A stretch of 64,000 nt of DNA, from positions 2,165,743 to 2,229,742 of the forward strand of contig VZQC01001595.1 in the NCBI GenBank assembly GCA_009823505.1. The letters run 5' to 3'. The position numbers were made by a program, and so were the translations under genes. The notes under the pieces are model-generated. The model saw only the letters and a list, made by a program, of their open reading frames with translations, was not told where the DNA came from and made no database searches. Positions 1 through 12,140 of this stretch are shown here, piece after piece (the first letter of the stretch is position 1; the number at the start of each line of letters is the position of its first letter). Origin of the DNA: Rhizomys pruinosus (lineage: Eukaryota > Chordata > Mammalia > Rodentia > Spalacidae).

Positions 1-762
1 TCAGTTTCAGCTACACCTCAACTGCCTGGAGATACTGTGTAACGGTGGCAGCCATGTGTATATATATATATATATATCCCAAATCTAATTGGCTATTAGC
101 TCTCTCCTTGGAGGAATAACTCACAGTGGATGCCACAAGCTTATGTCCTCTAGTGGTTAGGAGATGTTATAAGCCACAGTAAGAACTTGTCACCCTTTAT
201 AGAGAAACCACAGTTTGCAGATTAGCATACCATCCAAGCATCTGTGTCTATGCTCACAGCTTAGCTTGACATAATAATTAGTACTGCTTAAATGCCTGTA
301 CACCCAATTGCTTGTGCTTTGTTAGTATGACAAAAAGGTATCACTGGAAAAGCTGTCAACCCCTGAAGGGAAACAACCTGAACAGACTAGAGTCCAAAAT
401 GATAACTCCAAAGAAAGTGGACTATTTTCTTCTCATCCACTTGTGCCCCTTTACCAAAGCCCAGGGAACAAACTGTGGAAGAGGAGGTGTGGTAGAATGT
501 AAGGGCTGTGGAGAGAAAGGGGTGAATCATGAGACTACAGGAATATAGTCTGGACTCCTAATTGATCAACATGCCTGTGCATACAAGTTTCTCCAACTGG
601 ACTATGGGAACATTGGGTGTTCAAAAATTGAACATAGATACTTGCAAAATCCACCAGTTATCTAATTGTATGACAAACTGTGTAACATCAATGTCATCTG
701 CAAACAACTGTGTCATTATATTGTAGAATCCCTTAAAAATAAACAAATAAAAAATTAAAGAT
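1..762 (+). mobile_element. L1-type 3' UTR tail (5' end cut by window)
   Basis: The segment ends in an A-rich tail at about 730-762 (cttaaaaataaacaaataaa). It is the inverted counterpart of 33540-34150 over several hundred bases. For example, the block around 95-190 matches the reverse complement of 33985-34080, and 420-480 matches the reverse complement of 33640-33700. At 34 kb the same sequence is continuous with L1 ORF2, so I call this an L1 3' UTR. The divergence between copies is substantial, so it is old. The open frame at 312-548 is incidental. Confidence 0.6.
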
Positions 763-1187
763 GAAGAACTCATATGTTAATGACAGACTGGGAAGCCATT
801 AAGAATAGTTTTGGAAAATTAACCCCAATCCTTTCTCATCTCCTTTTCCCAATAACTTAAGAAAACAGCAGAACATAAAACTACCTCTAGCAGTATGGAA
901 TAGCATACCTGAACAGATAGAAGTGGAACTTGTAGCATCAAATTCAGAATCTTTTTGCTTTGTGAAATTTCCACTACTTTAAATAGACTTCATATTATTC
1001 TAGCTTGAAGATGCTTTAAAAAAACATGTTTGGGTCAAATAATAGTTAACTAAACCAGAAAAAAATAATTTTCTGGTTGAGATCATTTTAGAACATTCAG
1101 TACCTGTTTGGTTCTTATGTTCTGGAGCAGGGAAAGGAAACCAAGACATTACTTTCCTGGTAATCTAGCTACTACTGTGTCACATAA
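763..1187. other. AT-rich intronic DNA, nothing recognised
   Basis: No repeat family, RNA gene or exon was recognised in this stretch. Confidence 0.5.
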
Positions 1188-1204
1188 AAAGGGTTTAGTT
1201 TTTT

Positions 1205-1370
1205 TGTTGTTGTTGTTGTTGTTTTTTTCTTTTGGGTCTTTTTGAGACAGGGTCTCCCTGTAGCCCCAGCCATTACTGAACTCACTCCATAGACCAGGAT
1301 AGGCTTGAACTCACAGAGATCCATCTGCCTCTACCTCCCGAGATTAAAGGCATGCACAACCACATCTGAC
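1205..1370 (-). mobile_element. B1 SINE
   Basis: The reverse-complement B1 hallmarks are present: ggtctttttgagacaggg, then a gtagaccagg-like centre and attaaaggcatgca near the head. It is flanked by a perfect 17-bp target duplication, aaagggtttagtttttt, at 1188-1204 and 1371-1387. Confidence 0.92.
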
Positions 1371-1394
1371 AAAGGGTTTAGTTTTTTGGAAAGC

Positions 1395-1462
1395 AAATCA
1401 CTATGTAACCAAGTCCAGTCTTGAAATTACATAGATTACAGGCATAAGCCACTATACTTGAC
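1395..1462 (-). mobile_element. Old B1-like remnant
   Basis: The order actatgtaaccaag ... gattacaggcataagccac follows the 3' half of a very diverged B1 in reverse. Weak. Confidence 0.35.
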
Positions 1463-1479
1463 GATGTAATAAATATTTC

Positions 1480-1625
1480 TTTATTTTTTTTAATTTTATT
1501 TCAGGAAATTTTACACATGGGTATTGTCTTTATACTATTTTCCTTCCTCCCATTCCCCTTCCAAACTCCCTCTCAATTTCTTATCATTGTTATGTATAAT
1601 TACTGCACGATATATATGTATATAT
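1480..1625 (-). mobile_element. L1 3' end fragment (probable)
   Basis: A T-rich start followed by pyrimidine-rich ttccttcctcccattcccct resembles the reverse of a rodent L1 3' terminus. No ORF2 sequence is attached, so the call is tentative. Confidence 0.35.
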
Positions 1626-1647
1626 ATAGTTATGTATAAAAACAAGT

Positions 1648-1875
1648 TATTTATTTATTTATTTATTTATTATTTTTGTGTGTATGAGTGTACTGTCTAC
1701 ATGTAGGTCGGTGCACCCATGTTGTGCAATGCCAAGGAGGTCAGAAGAGGGCATCAGATTTCCTGGAACTGGAATTAAAGGCAGTTCATAGTTGCCATGT
1801 GGGTGCTGGGAATCGAACCCGGGTCCTCTGAAAGAGCAGTCAGTACTCTTAACAGCTGAGCTATCTCTCCAACCC
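1648..1875 (-). mobile_element. B2 SINE
   Basis: Reverse-orientation B2. It has a (TTTA)n tail, then gtgtatgagtgtactgtct, then the tRNA-like head ending ctatctctccaaccc. The internal B box survives as ggttcgattccc in sense. It is moderately diverged and lacks the internal 17-bp duplication seen in some other copies. Confidence 0.88.
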
Positions 1876-1899
1876 AGTGAAAGTTATTATTTCTTTTTT

Positions 1900-2084
1900 T
1901 ATTCTTTTTAAAATTTTTATTTATTATTTTGAATGTGTATGAGTGTACTGTCTGCATATAGGTCTGTGCACTCGTGTCTTGCAATGTTTCAGAGGTAAGA
2001 AGAGTGCATTGGATTCCCCTGGAAGTGGAGTTAAAGACAGTTCTTAGCTGCCATGTTGGTGCTGGGAATCAAACCCAGGTCTTC
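1900..2084 (-). mobile_element. B2 SINE, head truncated
   Basis: The B2 body (gaatgtgtatgagtgtactgt to caaacccaggtcttc) is present. The tRNA-like head stops abruptly at 2084, where the poly-T of the next element begins. That suggests the L1 tail at 2085 inserted into or deleted this end. Confidence 0.8.
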
Positions 2085-2335
2085 TTTTTTTTTTTTTTTT
2101 CCTTGTGTAGCTTTTCTTTTCTTTTTTTTTTTTCAATTACTTCTTTGTTTTTTTTTTCATTTTTTAACAATAAGTAATAATTTATGAGTACAGCATCCTT
2201 CATGTAAAACCAATTTGCAAGCAGTTGTGCCCAAACCCACACAGCCAAAGGGTCCCACCATCCAGCTGGCGGGGGAGGGGGGGGCTTGTATGTTCAATCA
2301 AGTTGATCAAATAAGTGTCCAGACTATAATTTCTT
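2085..2335 (-). mobile_element. 5'-truncated L1 3' UTR copy
   Basis: It opens with long T-runs, the reverse of a poly(A) tail. Positions 2150-2330 are then almost the same as 33430-33600: shared blocks include aacaataagtaat, gtcccaccatccagctgg and gttcaatcaagttgatcaaa. Both copies lie on the same strand. Confidence 0.7.
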
Positions 2336-2761
2336 AATGAGTTACTTAGATATAAGTTTAAATGAAGCTGGAATATAAAGAAAGTAAATGCTTTTGTTAC
2401 AGTAGCAAAAAATATCGAACAAATTCACTTTTCATAGTATTATATAATTGAAATTTACACCCAAATCCAACTCCTACACATTATATTCTATAGCAGTGGA
2501 ATAAAGCTGGAGGATGGAAAAAGTAATACAAAAGAATCATAAAATTAATCTTAGAATAAAATTGAATGGCAAGATATTGACCAAAATTCATGTGCTACAA
2601 ACAAGTCCCAAGTGCTACTTCCCTTCCTCCCTTCTCCTGTATTCTTACTAGTTATACAAACTAAAATCAAAAATAAGACTTTGTGACTAAAAGAGCTTGC
2701 TTGTTTATTTGTGCATGTTGGAATAGCTTTGTGACACTTTGCTACTCAAAGTTTAACTTAT
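2336..2761. other. AT-rich intronic DNA, nothing recognised
   Basis: Low-complexity AT-rich sequence with no clear repeat or exon. Confidence 0.5.
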
Positions 2762-2778
2762 TGAATAGGTTTACTTTA

Positions 2779-2998
2779 TTTTTTTATTATTTATTTTTTA
2801 CGTGTATGAATGTACTGTCTGCATGTAGGTTGGTGCACCTGTCTCGTGGAATGGCGCAGAGGTCAGAGGAAGACATCAAATTCCCCTGGAACTGGAGTTA
2901 AAGATGGTTCTCAGCCACCATGTGGGTTCTGGGGATCGAACCTGGGTCCTCAGCAAGAGCAGTTGGCACTCTTAACCACTAGGCCATCTCTCCAGCCC
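2779..2998 (-). mobile_element. B2 SINE
   Basis: B2 in reverse with the head at ccatctctccagccc and an intact B box (ggttcgatccc in sense). The target duplication is about 17 bp with two mismatches at 2762-2778 and 2999-3015, both ending gtttacttta. Confidence 0.9.
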
Positions 2999-3015
2999 TG
3001 AATTTGTTTACTTTA

Positions 3016-3841
3016 AATCATTTAAAAATGCTTTAGTCATTTAAAATTTGAATTACTTTCCCAAAAGAATAAGTATAGTTTTCACCTTCCAAAATAATTA
3101 CTGGTTAGTTGGTTGTTGTATGGCATACAGGTGTTTTATAAATAATAAAATCATCATACAAGATATCTCCAAAATAAACTTCTCCTCTTATTGCCACATC
3201 ATATCACTTAGTAGTTAAGAATAGTGTAGACTTTGTCTAGAATCTAACTTACAAATAGCTTATTTGCTGTGTGATCAGGGCAGTTATCTTTGTGTCCATT
3301 TCTCATTAATTTCTCAATAAGAGCAGCACCGACCAGGTTAAGTATGAGAATTAAACAGGGTATCTAAAACACAGCAACATGCAGTGTGCAGCTGCTAGGC
3401 TTATTTACCACACTTAACAAAGTAATTTGAATAGAGATCTCTTATTAAGTTATCTAGCAAGAGGTTTTCTTGACATGGCGGCAGGCTTCGAATTAAAAGG
3501 ATAAATAAATGATACAGGTTGATGCTTGAAAAATTATTGTTTTGGATAAAATTACATATAGGAAAAGTGTCAGAATTTCATCTCTAATGAAGGACTCTGT
3601 TACTTAGAAGTAGCATTTCTTTTAATTGAAGATTCACAACAAATTTAAAAATCAATTTAAATCCTCCCTGTGATTTAATATTATTTTATATCAGTGCTCT
3701 GGCAGAAGTGTTGAGAAATGCTTTCAAATAGGTTAATTGTAAGAAATGGTTATATAAAAAAGTGAGAAATATAATTTAAAGTTCTTGAAATAGTTTTTAA
3801 GTTTTATATATAATATACATGCATGCATAAGACACATATAC

Positions 3842-3878
<37 letters not shown>

Positions 3879-4800
3879 ACGCACATATGATATATGTGTA
3901 CTTCTATTTAAAGTGTGCATTTATTTCTAAGGAAATGTGGGTTTGGGTGTGAATGATAGCTTCATTCAATTAAAAGAAAGTTGGGACTCTATTTTTGGGT
4001 ATTTATGTTTTTATTATTTTTTCATTGTTGTTATTTCACCCAGCTCTATCCTCAGTCCTGGCTCTACAGAAAACAGACAACATGAAATGATAACTAGAAA
4101 TAATAATAATAGTAAAGCATCTGAATTATAACTAGGCTTTTGCTTATCAGAAAGGATTCCATAAGATTAGTGTTTATAATATATGAGTTACACTTTGGAA
4201 ATAAAAAAGATAATGGGAAAAGAAAAGTGTCTAACATTGTAGTTCAAGTAGCTTCTGAAGAAAAACTGATAGGAGAAGGTTTCCACAGATTTAGGACAGA
4301 CAGACTCAAATGCATAGGTCAGAAACATCTATGCATTACATGGAGGGATTAATCCATTTATTTCCAATATGAATACGCTCCAATCCAACGATTCTACTTG
4401 ATGACTCTGGATTTTTCTACTAGATGTCAGGAGCCCATTTTACCATAGCTGGCCTCATACTTGCCAATATGAGCAAAATCGAAATGGTCATCATGAGCTC
4501 AGTATAAAAAGGGACTTAAAGGATTATTCTTCACCTAAAAATAAACCACTTTGTCAAATACGAAGCATAAATGTGAAAGACTGCATAGTGGCCTAACCCC
4601 ATTTAATGTTTGCCTTCATTCTGAGCACATTGTCATATAAGCTATTTAAACCTTGTTCTTTATACTTATGAAATAAGTGGTGTCTTGAAAAAACAGGTCA
4701 ATCAGTTTGATACAGATCTGTTTTAGAAAAGAGAAACTATGAAGAAAGTCAGTCTTCTTTCTACGTAAAATCATTACATTCTAGAGTGCTTTAGTGTATT
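3016..4800. other. Single-copy-like intron with (TA)n at 3844-3874
   Basis: No repeat family was recognised apart from an alternating TA microsatellite at 3844-3874 flanked by degenerate (CATATA) sequence. Two open frames (3937-4131 and 4140-4352) have no recognisable similarity and AT-biased composition; I do not treat them as genes. Confidence 0.5.
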
Positions 4801-4817
4801 AAGAGGTCTTTAACTAA

Positions 4818-4940
4818 GCTGGGCAATTGGGAGGCAGAGGCAGGTGAATCTCTGTGAGTTCAAGGCCAGCCTGGTCTACTGAGTGAGGTCCAGGATAGCT
4901 AGGGCTGCAGAGAGACCCTGTCTCAAAAAGACCCCTCCCC
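4818..4940 (+). mobile_element. B1 SINE with head deletion
   Basis: The B1 body runs from gggaggcagaggcaggtgaa to accctgtctcaaaaagacc. The normal first ~30 bases are collapsed to gctgggcaat. It is flanked by aagaggtctt (4801-4810) and aagaggcctt (4947-4956). Confidence 0.88.
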
Positions 4941-5438
4941 AAATAAAAGAGGCCTTCATCTATATTCTTGCATATAAATCCTTTCTTAGTGACATATGGT
5001 AAATCTGTTAGGCAAACTTGACACAGTCATTGTCACTGTATTAATGTATATTTTAAAACAGAAAATATTTGTATATTTTCTTATAAAATATAATGCAATG
5101 ATTATAGCACATCTTATCAGAATTCTGGTCTACTTCTTTTCAACAAAACTTAACAAAACTTAACTGTTTTATAGTACTTTGATTATTCCAGGTAAAGAAT
5201 ATTTTCTCTGGCTTAATGGGAAAATAAAAGTTATTCAACAGGGACATTTCTCAGATTTCCATTTCTTTCACAGTTCAGCAGATTTCCAAGTTTAAATAAG
5301 TTGATCAAAATATGTTACTATGACAGATATGTCTATGTCTTTATAACCCTAAATGATTAAAATAACCAGTGAGGTTTTCTCTAGGATGCATGACTACTAC
5401 TGACACAGTTATAATACTCTTCATAGAGTAAAGCTTTT

Positions 5439-5718
5439 TAAAATTTTTTCTATTTATTTATTTTTATTTTATTTATTTATTTATTTATTTATTTATTTGA
5501 ATGTATTGTCTGCATTTATTTATTTATTTGAATGTATTTTCTGCATGTAGGTTTGTGCACCCATGTCGTGCAATGCCACGGAGGTCGGATTCCCCTGGAA
5601 CTGGAGTTCTCCTGGAATTGGAGTTACAGACGGTTCTCAGCCTCCATGTGGGTTCTGGGAATCGAAGCCAGATCCTCTGTAATAGAAGTCCCTGCTAGAC
5701 CATTTCTCCAGCCCCAGG
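5439..5718 (-). mobile_element. B2 SINE with duplicated tail
   Basis: B2 in reverse with target duplication gtaaagctttt at 5428-5438 and 5719-5729. It carries the internal duplication seen as ctggagttctcctggaattg. About 30 bp of the tail (ttgaatgtattgtctgca and its repeat ttgaatgtattttctgca) is tandemly duplicated at 5490-5545, probably through slippage in the (TTTA)n tract. Confidence 0.9.
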
Positions 5719-5729
5719 GTAAAGCTTTT

Positions 5730-8700
5730 AAACCTTCACTTTCTCCCACTCTCTCATTAAATGTTCCTAATACTTTGTAAAGTATTTCTCTTTCTATGTA
5801 TATTTCTCTGCTTTACTTAAACACTGGCAGACAGAGCCAGGTCTATCACTTCATATGTCTTTCAATTTTTGAATGTCATTCCTAGACAGCTTGGGAATTT
5901 GCAAGTCAAGATAAATGCAACACATAATCTAAGAGCCTAATGTGACATCTACTCTAGGTTGTCAGGAGTTTCTGATAATTTCTTCTGTGTTCCCTTCTAT
6001 GTGTTATATGGATAAAACTGCGTGGTAAGTGAGGTCTGCACCTTTGGTGCAGATGGATTAATGCCCATTTGATAGTTTTAGGCAGGAGATTGTGATCAAA
6101 TTGAGCCATAAATCTCAGTTATTCTTTAATTTGCATTCCAAATGATTTTAATTTTAAATATTTTAAATATCAGGGCATGGTAGGTAGAGCTTTATGGTCT
6201 CAACTTCATTTTTTTTTTCTTTCTAGGAAAAAAAATTGCAAATTTCATTGTTTTGTGAATATGCAGTGTTTTAATACTGATGACAGAGTGTTATATTGAT
6301 TTAACCTGAGTGATGTGTCCCAGTTGTGAGAAAAAAAAGAGAGATGGAATGAGAGATTATTTTAAAAATTAATTAGGGGGCTTTCACAACGAAAGAATTC
6401 CTAGTAAGGAATAGGCCATTTGGAATGTCAGTAACCACATTAAAAACAAAACAAAACAAAAACCAGATAATTCATAGTGAGTATGTAACGGTGAATCTTT
6501 TTTTAATATTTAAATTTAGCCATTTTTTTTTTCTGAAGGTCTGGTTAACAATAGCAGAGGCCTGGTTGCTTTGATGTCCTAATGTATAAGCTTTCAATAA
6601 CACAAACATAAACTGCTATTTTCTAAACATCAGAAAAGAAGTATGGAGAAGAGAATGACCCTCTTATTTAATGATCTTTAAGGGCAATATTAGTATATGC
6701 TAAGATAAATTTTTGATAATGATCAATTAAAATGATTTCAAATCACTGATAGATATTGTTATATAACAGCCATGTGTATATGCACTTTAATAACTGCCTG
6801 AAATAAAGAAGATATTTCCATAATCCCATTTAATCTCCTTTGACTATATGATTTATACGAGATAGAAACTTTCAAACTCCAGAAAATCACCACCTTAGAA
6901 AAAGGATAAGCATTCATCTCCTTCCACACATCGGAAGTGTACAAATACGGCAGAACACATAAATGCAGGCAAATCATTATAATAGAATTTCTTCCTATTG
7001 ATACTTAAGAGTGGGTACAGAGAAGAAGGTTAGAAACCATGCTAGAAATTTCAGTAATAATTGTTGGATGACAAGTACATCTTAGTTCTATGCCCAATTC
7101 CTTGGAAAGCACTCAGGAGACCTTTGAAAAGTAATATTTTGGTTAAAGTATGTGCTTCATTGTTTATGACAGAGTGGTGCCTTTTCCAGGTTTTTAAGAT
7201 TCTATGGTTCAAGCAATCAGTCCTTACAACTCACTCTTCACAGGTCTTTCTCAGTGGAGGGATGAGAGAGATCATTAGTTTCATAGACAGTAGAAAATAT
7301 GTTATGTGAATTTGTGGTTAGCATTTCCTGTTTATTTCTTTTACTTTTGTCAAAGGTCTTTAAAATATCTCCATTGATTATTCTGACACCTGCTGGTGAG
7401 GGCACACTGATTCTAGTCTTCTCCCTTCAACAACTTTGGAACCAAAGTTTTTTTATACATATATCCAGGAACAATTAAGTGTTCTTTTTTAGCTTTCTTA
7501 GAAACTTTAACAAACACCTTAAGAATTACCCCCCACTTCACATAAACAGTTATTTGATTCTGTGCCCATACACGTTTGCTTTGTTTAAAAGATATCACAG
7601 TCAGTACAAAGACTGAGATAAAACACAAAAACAAGGAGAAATATCTCAGTATCTTTATGGAAACACAGATAAAAATGAAATAGCAAGAAGAGCATGACTT
7701 TGGTTTTATACCTTTGCATAAAAGTGCCAAATTTCATCTGTTAATGAATAAAAAGAGTAAATTTGATTAGCTCTGGTAGAAGCCTTAGTACTGATTACAG
7801 ATTTTTTAAAATTTGTTACTATGTGTTCAGTGTTAACTCGTGATTTACTTCTGGTTTAAACTGAGTTCTGAAGCTTACACAGTTTTTATTTTTTGGCAAG
7901 GATACAATAAAACTACTACATCATAAATCATACTCAAAGATATTGCACTTGAAAGTGTGTGCAATAAACAATATTGGCATCACTTTCTTAGACTTTAGAA
8001 AACTCTCCAATGGTTTAAAATATGTACAAAGGCGATAACATATACAGTTCATGATATTATCACAAACCATTTAATAGATGAAACATCTCAAGAATCAATG
8101 ACCCAATTAACAATACTATTTTAATAACTATCAAGAAATCAAGAGCTTGAAGTCATTTAGGCATAAAATCCATTAATTGTGCTTTGTAGTGGCATTGAGT
8201 AACTATGCTATTTTGTTATTGTCATTTATACTTTATTCCTTTATATTGTTATAATCTTGTTAGTAAGAAAAATCCTAAGAACCTAGAAAGATAGGTCAAC
8301 TTTAATAATATTTATTAAAATATATTATATTCTAAATACATGCTTTATATAGTCTTAAGTTTAAGATATTTGATGAAAATACAACAGTTTTCATTTGAGG
8401 ATGAGTTTAGAAATGCCTAAATTTGCCTTGTTTGGAAAATGTTTATAACTTTAAGATCAAGGAAGGAAGAATGAACAATTTCATTTCACTTCACCATTTT
8501 TATTGTAGATATTTTTTCCCAAATCATATACATTGTTAAGCAAAATACATGTCAATGCTGAGGAAACATTGAAGAAATAATCAGAACTTCATCAGTGCCA
8601 AAGGAGGAGTCTGCTTCTCATGGAATTGCATAGCTTAGCCAAGACTTTGCATTAGTGTCAAACAATCAGAGCAGGGTACTCCATGTTCACTTTTCTACTC

Positions 8701-9434
8701 TAAGTCAATATTTCAAAATTAATTTTCAATATTTCACCTTGTATCTGATACTACCACTTTTACCTTAATGTATAAAGGTAATGGCCATGCCAATTTGGTA
8801 CTGAGAGCACACACAGCCCCACAGATACCTGTTATTCAGCTTAAATGTTTTGTGTTAATCACAGAGGCAGAATGTCGTCCCGACTGAGATTGTTCTAGGA
8901 TTAATTTCTTCTCATGTAGTTTTAACTAAAATCACCATTGATTAAAAGATAGAAGTGCAACTGCCACTGATTCATAGTATTTAGGTTATGTCTAGACATT
9001 TTTAGATAGTGCCATTTGCTAAAAGATTTCAAGCACAAACTGCAGGCACAGGGACAGATTGCATAAGATGTCACGTGCTTGTTGCAACTGTATGCATGTT
9101 ATTGGATTTCTCTTAGAGCAACCCACAATGATGAATAATTTAGGAGTTAATAAAATATCCAATCTGATTGATCCATTGGTTTAATTTCAAAATAAAGATG
9201 ACTAATAAAAGGAATTATGCATCATTATCACATTCCAGGCACTAATACATGTAAACTGTATCCCACGCAAAGGGAAAACAGTAATTCCTGTAAGACCTTA
9301 GAAGTAGCTGATGGGAGGAGAGAAGCAGAGTAAAAAATCGGTGTTGACACTAGGCTCGGTAAGTTTTCACAAAGTTTAATTGTTTGGAACTGTCAGGCAA
9401 GCTGTACTCTGCCTTCTGCAGAGCTCTGGGAGAA
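5730..9434. other. Largely single-copy Edil3 intron 1
   Basis: About 3.7 kb of AT-rich DNA with no SINE, L1 or LTR that I can recognise. This is one of the two longest repeat-poor stretches in the window. Open frames at 6759, 7061 and 7413 lack any family signature. A regulatory role is possible but unproven. Confidence 0.5.
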
Positions 9435-9859
9435 AGAAAAAAAAAAAAAAAGAACTGAAAGAGATACAAGTTTAACCGTGAGAGCTTAATGCAAAATAGT
9501 CCGTTTCTTTCCTAAAAGCTCTAGCCCTCCCCCCACTGGGTGGTTTACAAAAGGAGGAATCTGCTGAAGAATCAGAGGATTAGTCTGCCCAGTGCCCAGC
9601 TTTGTCTAGAGGACCAAAATGGAAAGCTCAAGCAATACCTCCGTGGTCATCTTGATTAGTGGCATTAGTGGTGTCCTCAGCATGGGCATCTTCAAGAAAG
9701 AGCTCAGCTCAGGGCGGTTGGGATTCTCCGAATCCCTGATCCTGTAACTAGGAGCCTTCAGGCAAGAGCGCTCACTCAGTAGGTCCCCCTGGCAAACCTG
9801 TCGCCCCCCTCTTATAATAGAGAACAGATGGTAGAGGCGGTAAGGGGATGTGCTTGTGA
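9435..9859. other. Intronic DNA, nothing recognised
   Basis: Contains a poly(A) run near 9437 and otherwise mixed-composition intron. No recognised element. Confidence 0.45.
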
Positions 9860-9895
9860 ATGTGAGTGTGAGTTTGTGTGTGTTTGCGTTGTGTG

Positions 9896-9941
<46 letters not shown>
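9860..9941. repeat. (GT)n microsatellite
   Basis: A nearly pure GT alternation is longest at 9891-9940, with an interrupted GT/GA lead-in from 9860. It lies about 1.7 kb inside Edil3 intron 1. The open frame read through it on the minus strand is a poly-Thr/His artefact. Confidence 0.95.
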
Positions 9942-11399
9942 CATATTTGGGGTAGGAACGGAGGCGTGGAAGGAAGGAGAAGAGGGTAGTTAGTGCCTAG
10001 AATTCTTCCTTTTCCTTCCTGGTAAGGAATCAAAGTGCAGAAGGAATCCAAACAAGAAATAAAAGAATGGGAAGATACTGGCATTGAGGTTTTTTCTTTT
10101 CCTTATGGCGGGGACTAAGCAAACAACTCGAGAATTATTTCCATTCCTTAACCTTCAGTAGGGTAGTGGGGTAGTCTCTGAGGATAACTATCTGGGCAGT
10201 TGGGCAAATACAAGAGAAACAAGAACCTACACGCACGCTTATACCCCAAGAAAACAGCCACATTCTGGATGAGAGGGGAAGACTAGACCAGGCACCACTG
10301 TTGATCCCAACCCGCCGGGAGGAGAGGGCATCTGGCCAGAAACACTCGGCTTCCAAGCAGGAGTCGCCTAAGAGCCCAACTCTAAAGCATGTAGGTGGTG
10401 AATGGTGGATCTTACAGAATATCCACGCAGTGTCTAACCTCAAATGGATTCGAATCAATGCATTTTTATCCCAACTACCTCTTCTAGACCCGCAGTGTTT
10501 TAATGCTGTTTAATACACTCAGCTCTCCACTTAAACCTGTCTGCAGAGGATTTTGTTACCTGCGGATCTTTCAGAAGGGACCTCCAGTCTCAGCGAGAGC
10601 AGAAAGGGCAGAGCTCCCTAAAACCTCTTTGAGCCCCTTCTTCATCCTCTGCCCCTCCCGGACACTAACTCAGACCCCGTCAGCTTCTGGACCAAAGTCA
10701 AGACCAGGTTTTTATTGTCAAGACTTATCTCTCAGAGGACCAGAAAGTCACCTAAGCAACTCAGCAGGGACTTTTTAAAATATCGTTTGGTTTGTTTCCT
10801 TGTTTTCTATTTCCATGCAAGTCAAGATAGGCACAGCTGGACCACCTCTAACAACTTTTCAGCTACTGGGTTGGAGGTGGGAAGACTGGATTGCACCGCA
10901 CCGTTGTCCATTACCAGAGTTAGAGGCTCACCTCCAGAGGGAGTGCACAGCAAAGCTCAGGCCCCCTGGGGTTAGAATGAGAAGCGGTTCTAGGTAATTG
11001 GTGCACAGGAGAAGGAAAGCAGAGAAAAAAACCCTGACTCTGTAGAACCCGCTCCATCTCTCTAATAGTCCAAACTCTTAATCTCAGGTCCAGGTTTGCA
11101 GACCGCTCAGCCCCCGCCCTGCACCAGAGCCCAGCATCCAGGAGCACAGCGCCCAAGCAGGCGCAGGCTTTTCCCGCATTTGCTAGACTACAGCCCAGCA
11201 CACTGCTCTCCACCAGGCCCCTCATCACAGCCTAGTCTGGTGTCCCGAGCCAGGATCATCCACACTTGCTAATTGTCTGTCGCCGGTCAACCCGGTGGCC
11301 AAATGAAACCCAGAGTAGCTGGTGTCGGGAACCCCCACCCCAATCTTCTTTTCCTAGATCGCACTGTCCTCCTCGCTTAACCCTGGAGCACTCCACTCT
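9942..11399. other. Promoter-proximal intron 1, repeat-free
   Basis: No SINE, L1 or LTR was recognised. GC content rises toward exon 1. Overlapping open frames on both strands (10135-11228) show no family features and are treated as chance. The absence of repeats beside a CpG-island promoter fits sequence under regulatory constraint; this is inference. Confidence 0.5.
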
Positions 11400-12140
11400 G
11401 ACTTTGCTAGCACTTTCTCCGGGCAACCAGGGCGCTTCTCCTCTTCCGAGCCACCCGCGGAACTCGCTATCTGGGACAAGCACTGAGGACCTACTCTGGA
11501 TATCTGCGCGGCGTTTCCCAGGAGACTCCCCTCCCGTCCCGCATTCAGCGACCCAGGCCCTACCACCTCACCTTTGTTGAACTGGGGTACACCGAGGCTG
11601 AGCCCAACCAAGAGCCAGGCTGCTACCAAGTGCTTCATGATCTCGTCCTCTGGACGTGACCCGGGGTGGTCGTTCGAGGAGGGCACTGTTGTGGAGGTGG
11701 CACCGCAGGACAGCAGTAGACCCCGCCCCTGTCACAGAATTCAAGAAGATGTCTTCTTCCCGCAGCGCTTTCTCAGATTCTTGGAGAGGGTAATAAAGAG
11801 TGATGGCCCAAGAGAAGGGTTCCTCCCCTTTTGCCTGCGCCGGAGTGCGTGGAGGTTGGTGAGCTGGGTAGCTGCTAGGGCTCAGCCTGCGCTGCGGAGG
11901 GTCCTGGCTGAGGCGCGCCAGGCGGGGCGTGGGCTCCTGCCTTGGTTCCGGGGCTCTCAGGCTCGCGCGCTGCCGCCCGGGAGGGCGGCGCACTGTGGGC
12001 GAAGCGGGGGACTGGCGCTGTTCTCGCCGCGGAGGCTGCAGGTCTTCTGACTTGGAGAACAATGAAGCGTGAGCTGGTGGGGCGCAAGCCGGCGGCCGAG
12101 TGCGCACTGTGTACAAACAGAGGCGGCGTGCCTGTGAGCT
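11400..12140. promoter_or_regulatory. CpG island over Edil3 exon 1
   Basis: CpG dinucleotides are dense here (for example gctcgcgcgctgccgcccgg around 11961, and the stretch 11995-12035) and sparse almost everywhere else in the window. The long open frames on both strands in this region are a by-product of the low stop-codon content of GC-rich DNA. Boundaries are by eye. Confidence 0.75.
11572..11638 (-). CDS. Edil3: Edil3 coding exon 1 (signal peptide)
   Basis: The minus strand from 11638 reads ATG and then a signal peptide starting MKHLVAAWLLVG and ending VPQFNK. The exon closes on a single G at 11572, so the intron is phase 1. The donor is AAAG/GTGAG with GT at 11571-11570. From memory, human and mouse EDIL3 (DEL-1) begin almost identically, with FGKG where this reads FNKG. 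EDIL3 is a secreted matrix glycoprotein with three EGF repeats and two discoidin domains. It binds integrins through an RGD in EGF 2 and restrains leukocyte adhesion; those domains lie in later exons outside the window. The visible 22 residues have a hydrophobic core (LVAAWLLVGLSLG) typical of a secretory leader. The start context has A at -3. This ATG was chosen because no other AUG lies upstream for about 730 bases. Identity rests on one short exon, but the match and splice phase are specific. Confidence 0.9.

Larger units (their letters stand above)
1..11571 (-). other. Edil3: Edil3 intron 1 (5' portion)
   Basis: Everything left of the donor at 11570-11571 is transcribed as the beginning of Edil3 intron 1 if the gene call is right. 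No acceptor followed by the first EGF-like coding sequence was found down to position 1, so exon 2 lies beyond the window. This agrees with the known large size of the gene. The four well-defined B2 copies in this part (1648, 1900, 2779 and 5439) all read on the minus strand, the sense of Edil3 transcription. Confidence 0.8.

Noticed and set aside
312..548. A 78-codon plus-strand frame with several cysteines near the window start.
   Set aside because: It lies in an L1-type 3' UTR copy whose relative at 33.6 kb does not keep the frame.
11639..11686. In-frame upstream extension of Edil3 by 16 codons to 11686.
   Set aside because: The codon at 11686-11684 is GTG in sense, not ATG, and known EDIL3 proteins begin at the ATG at 11638.
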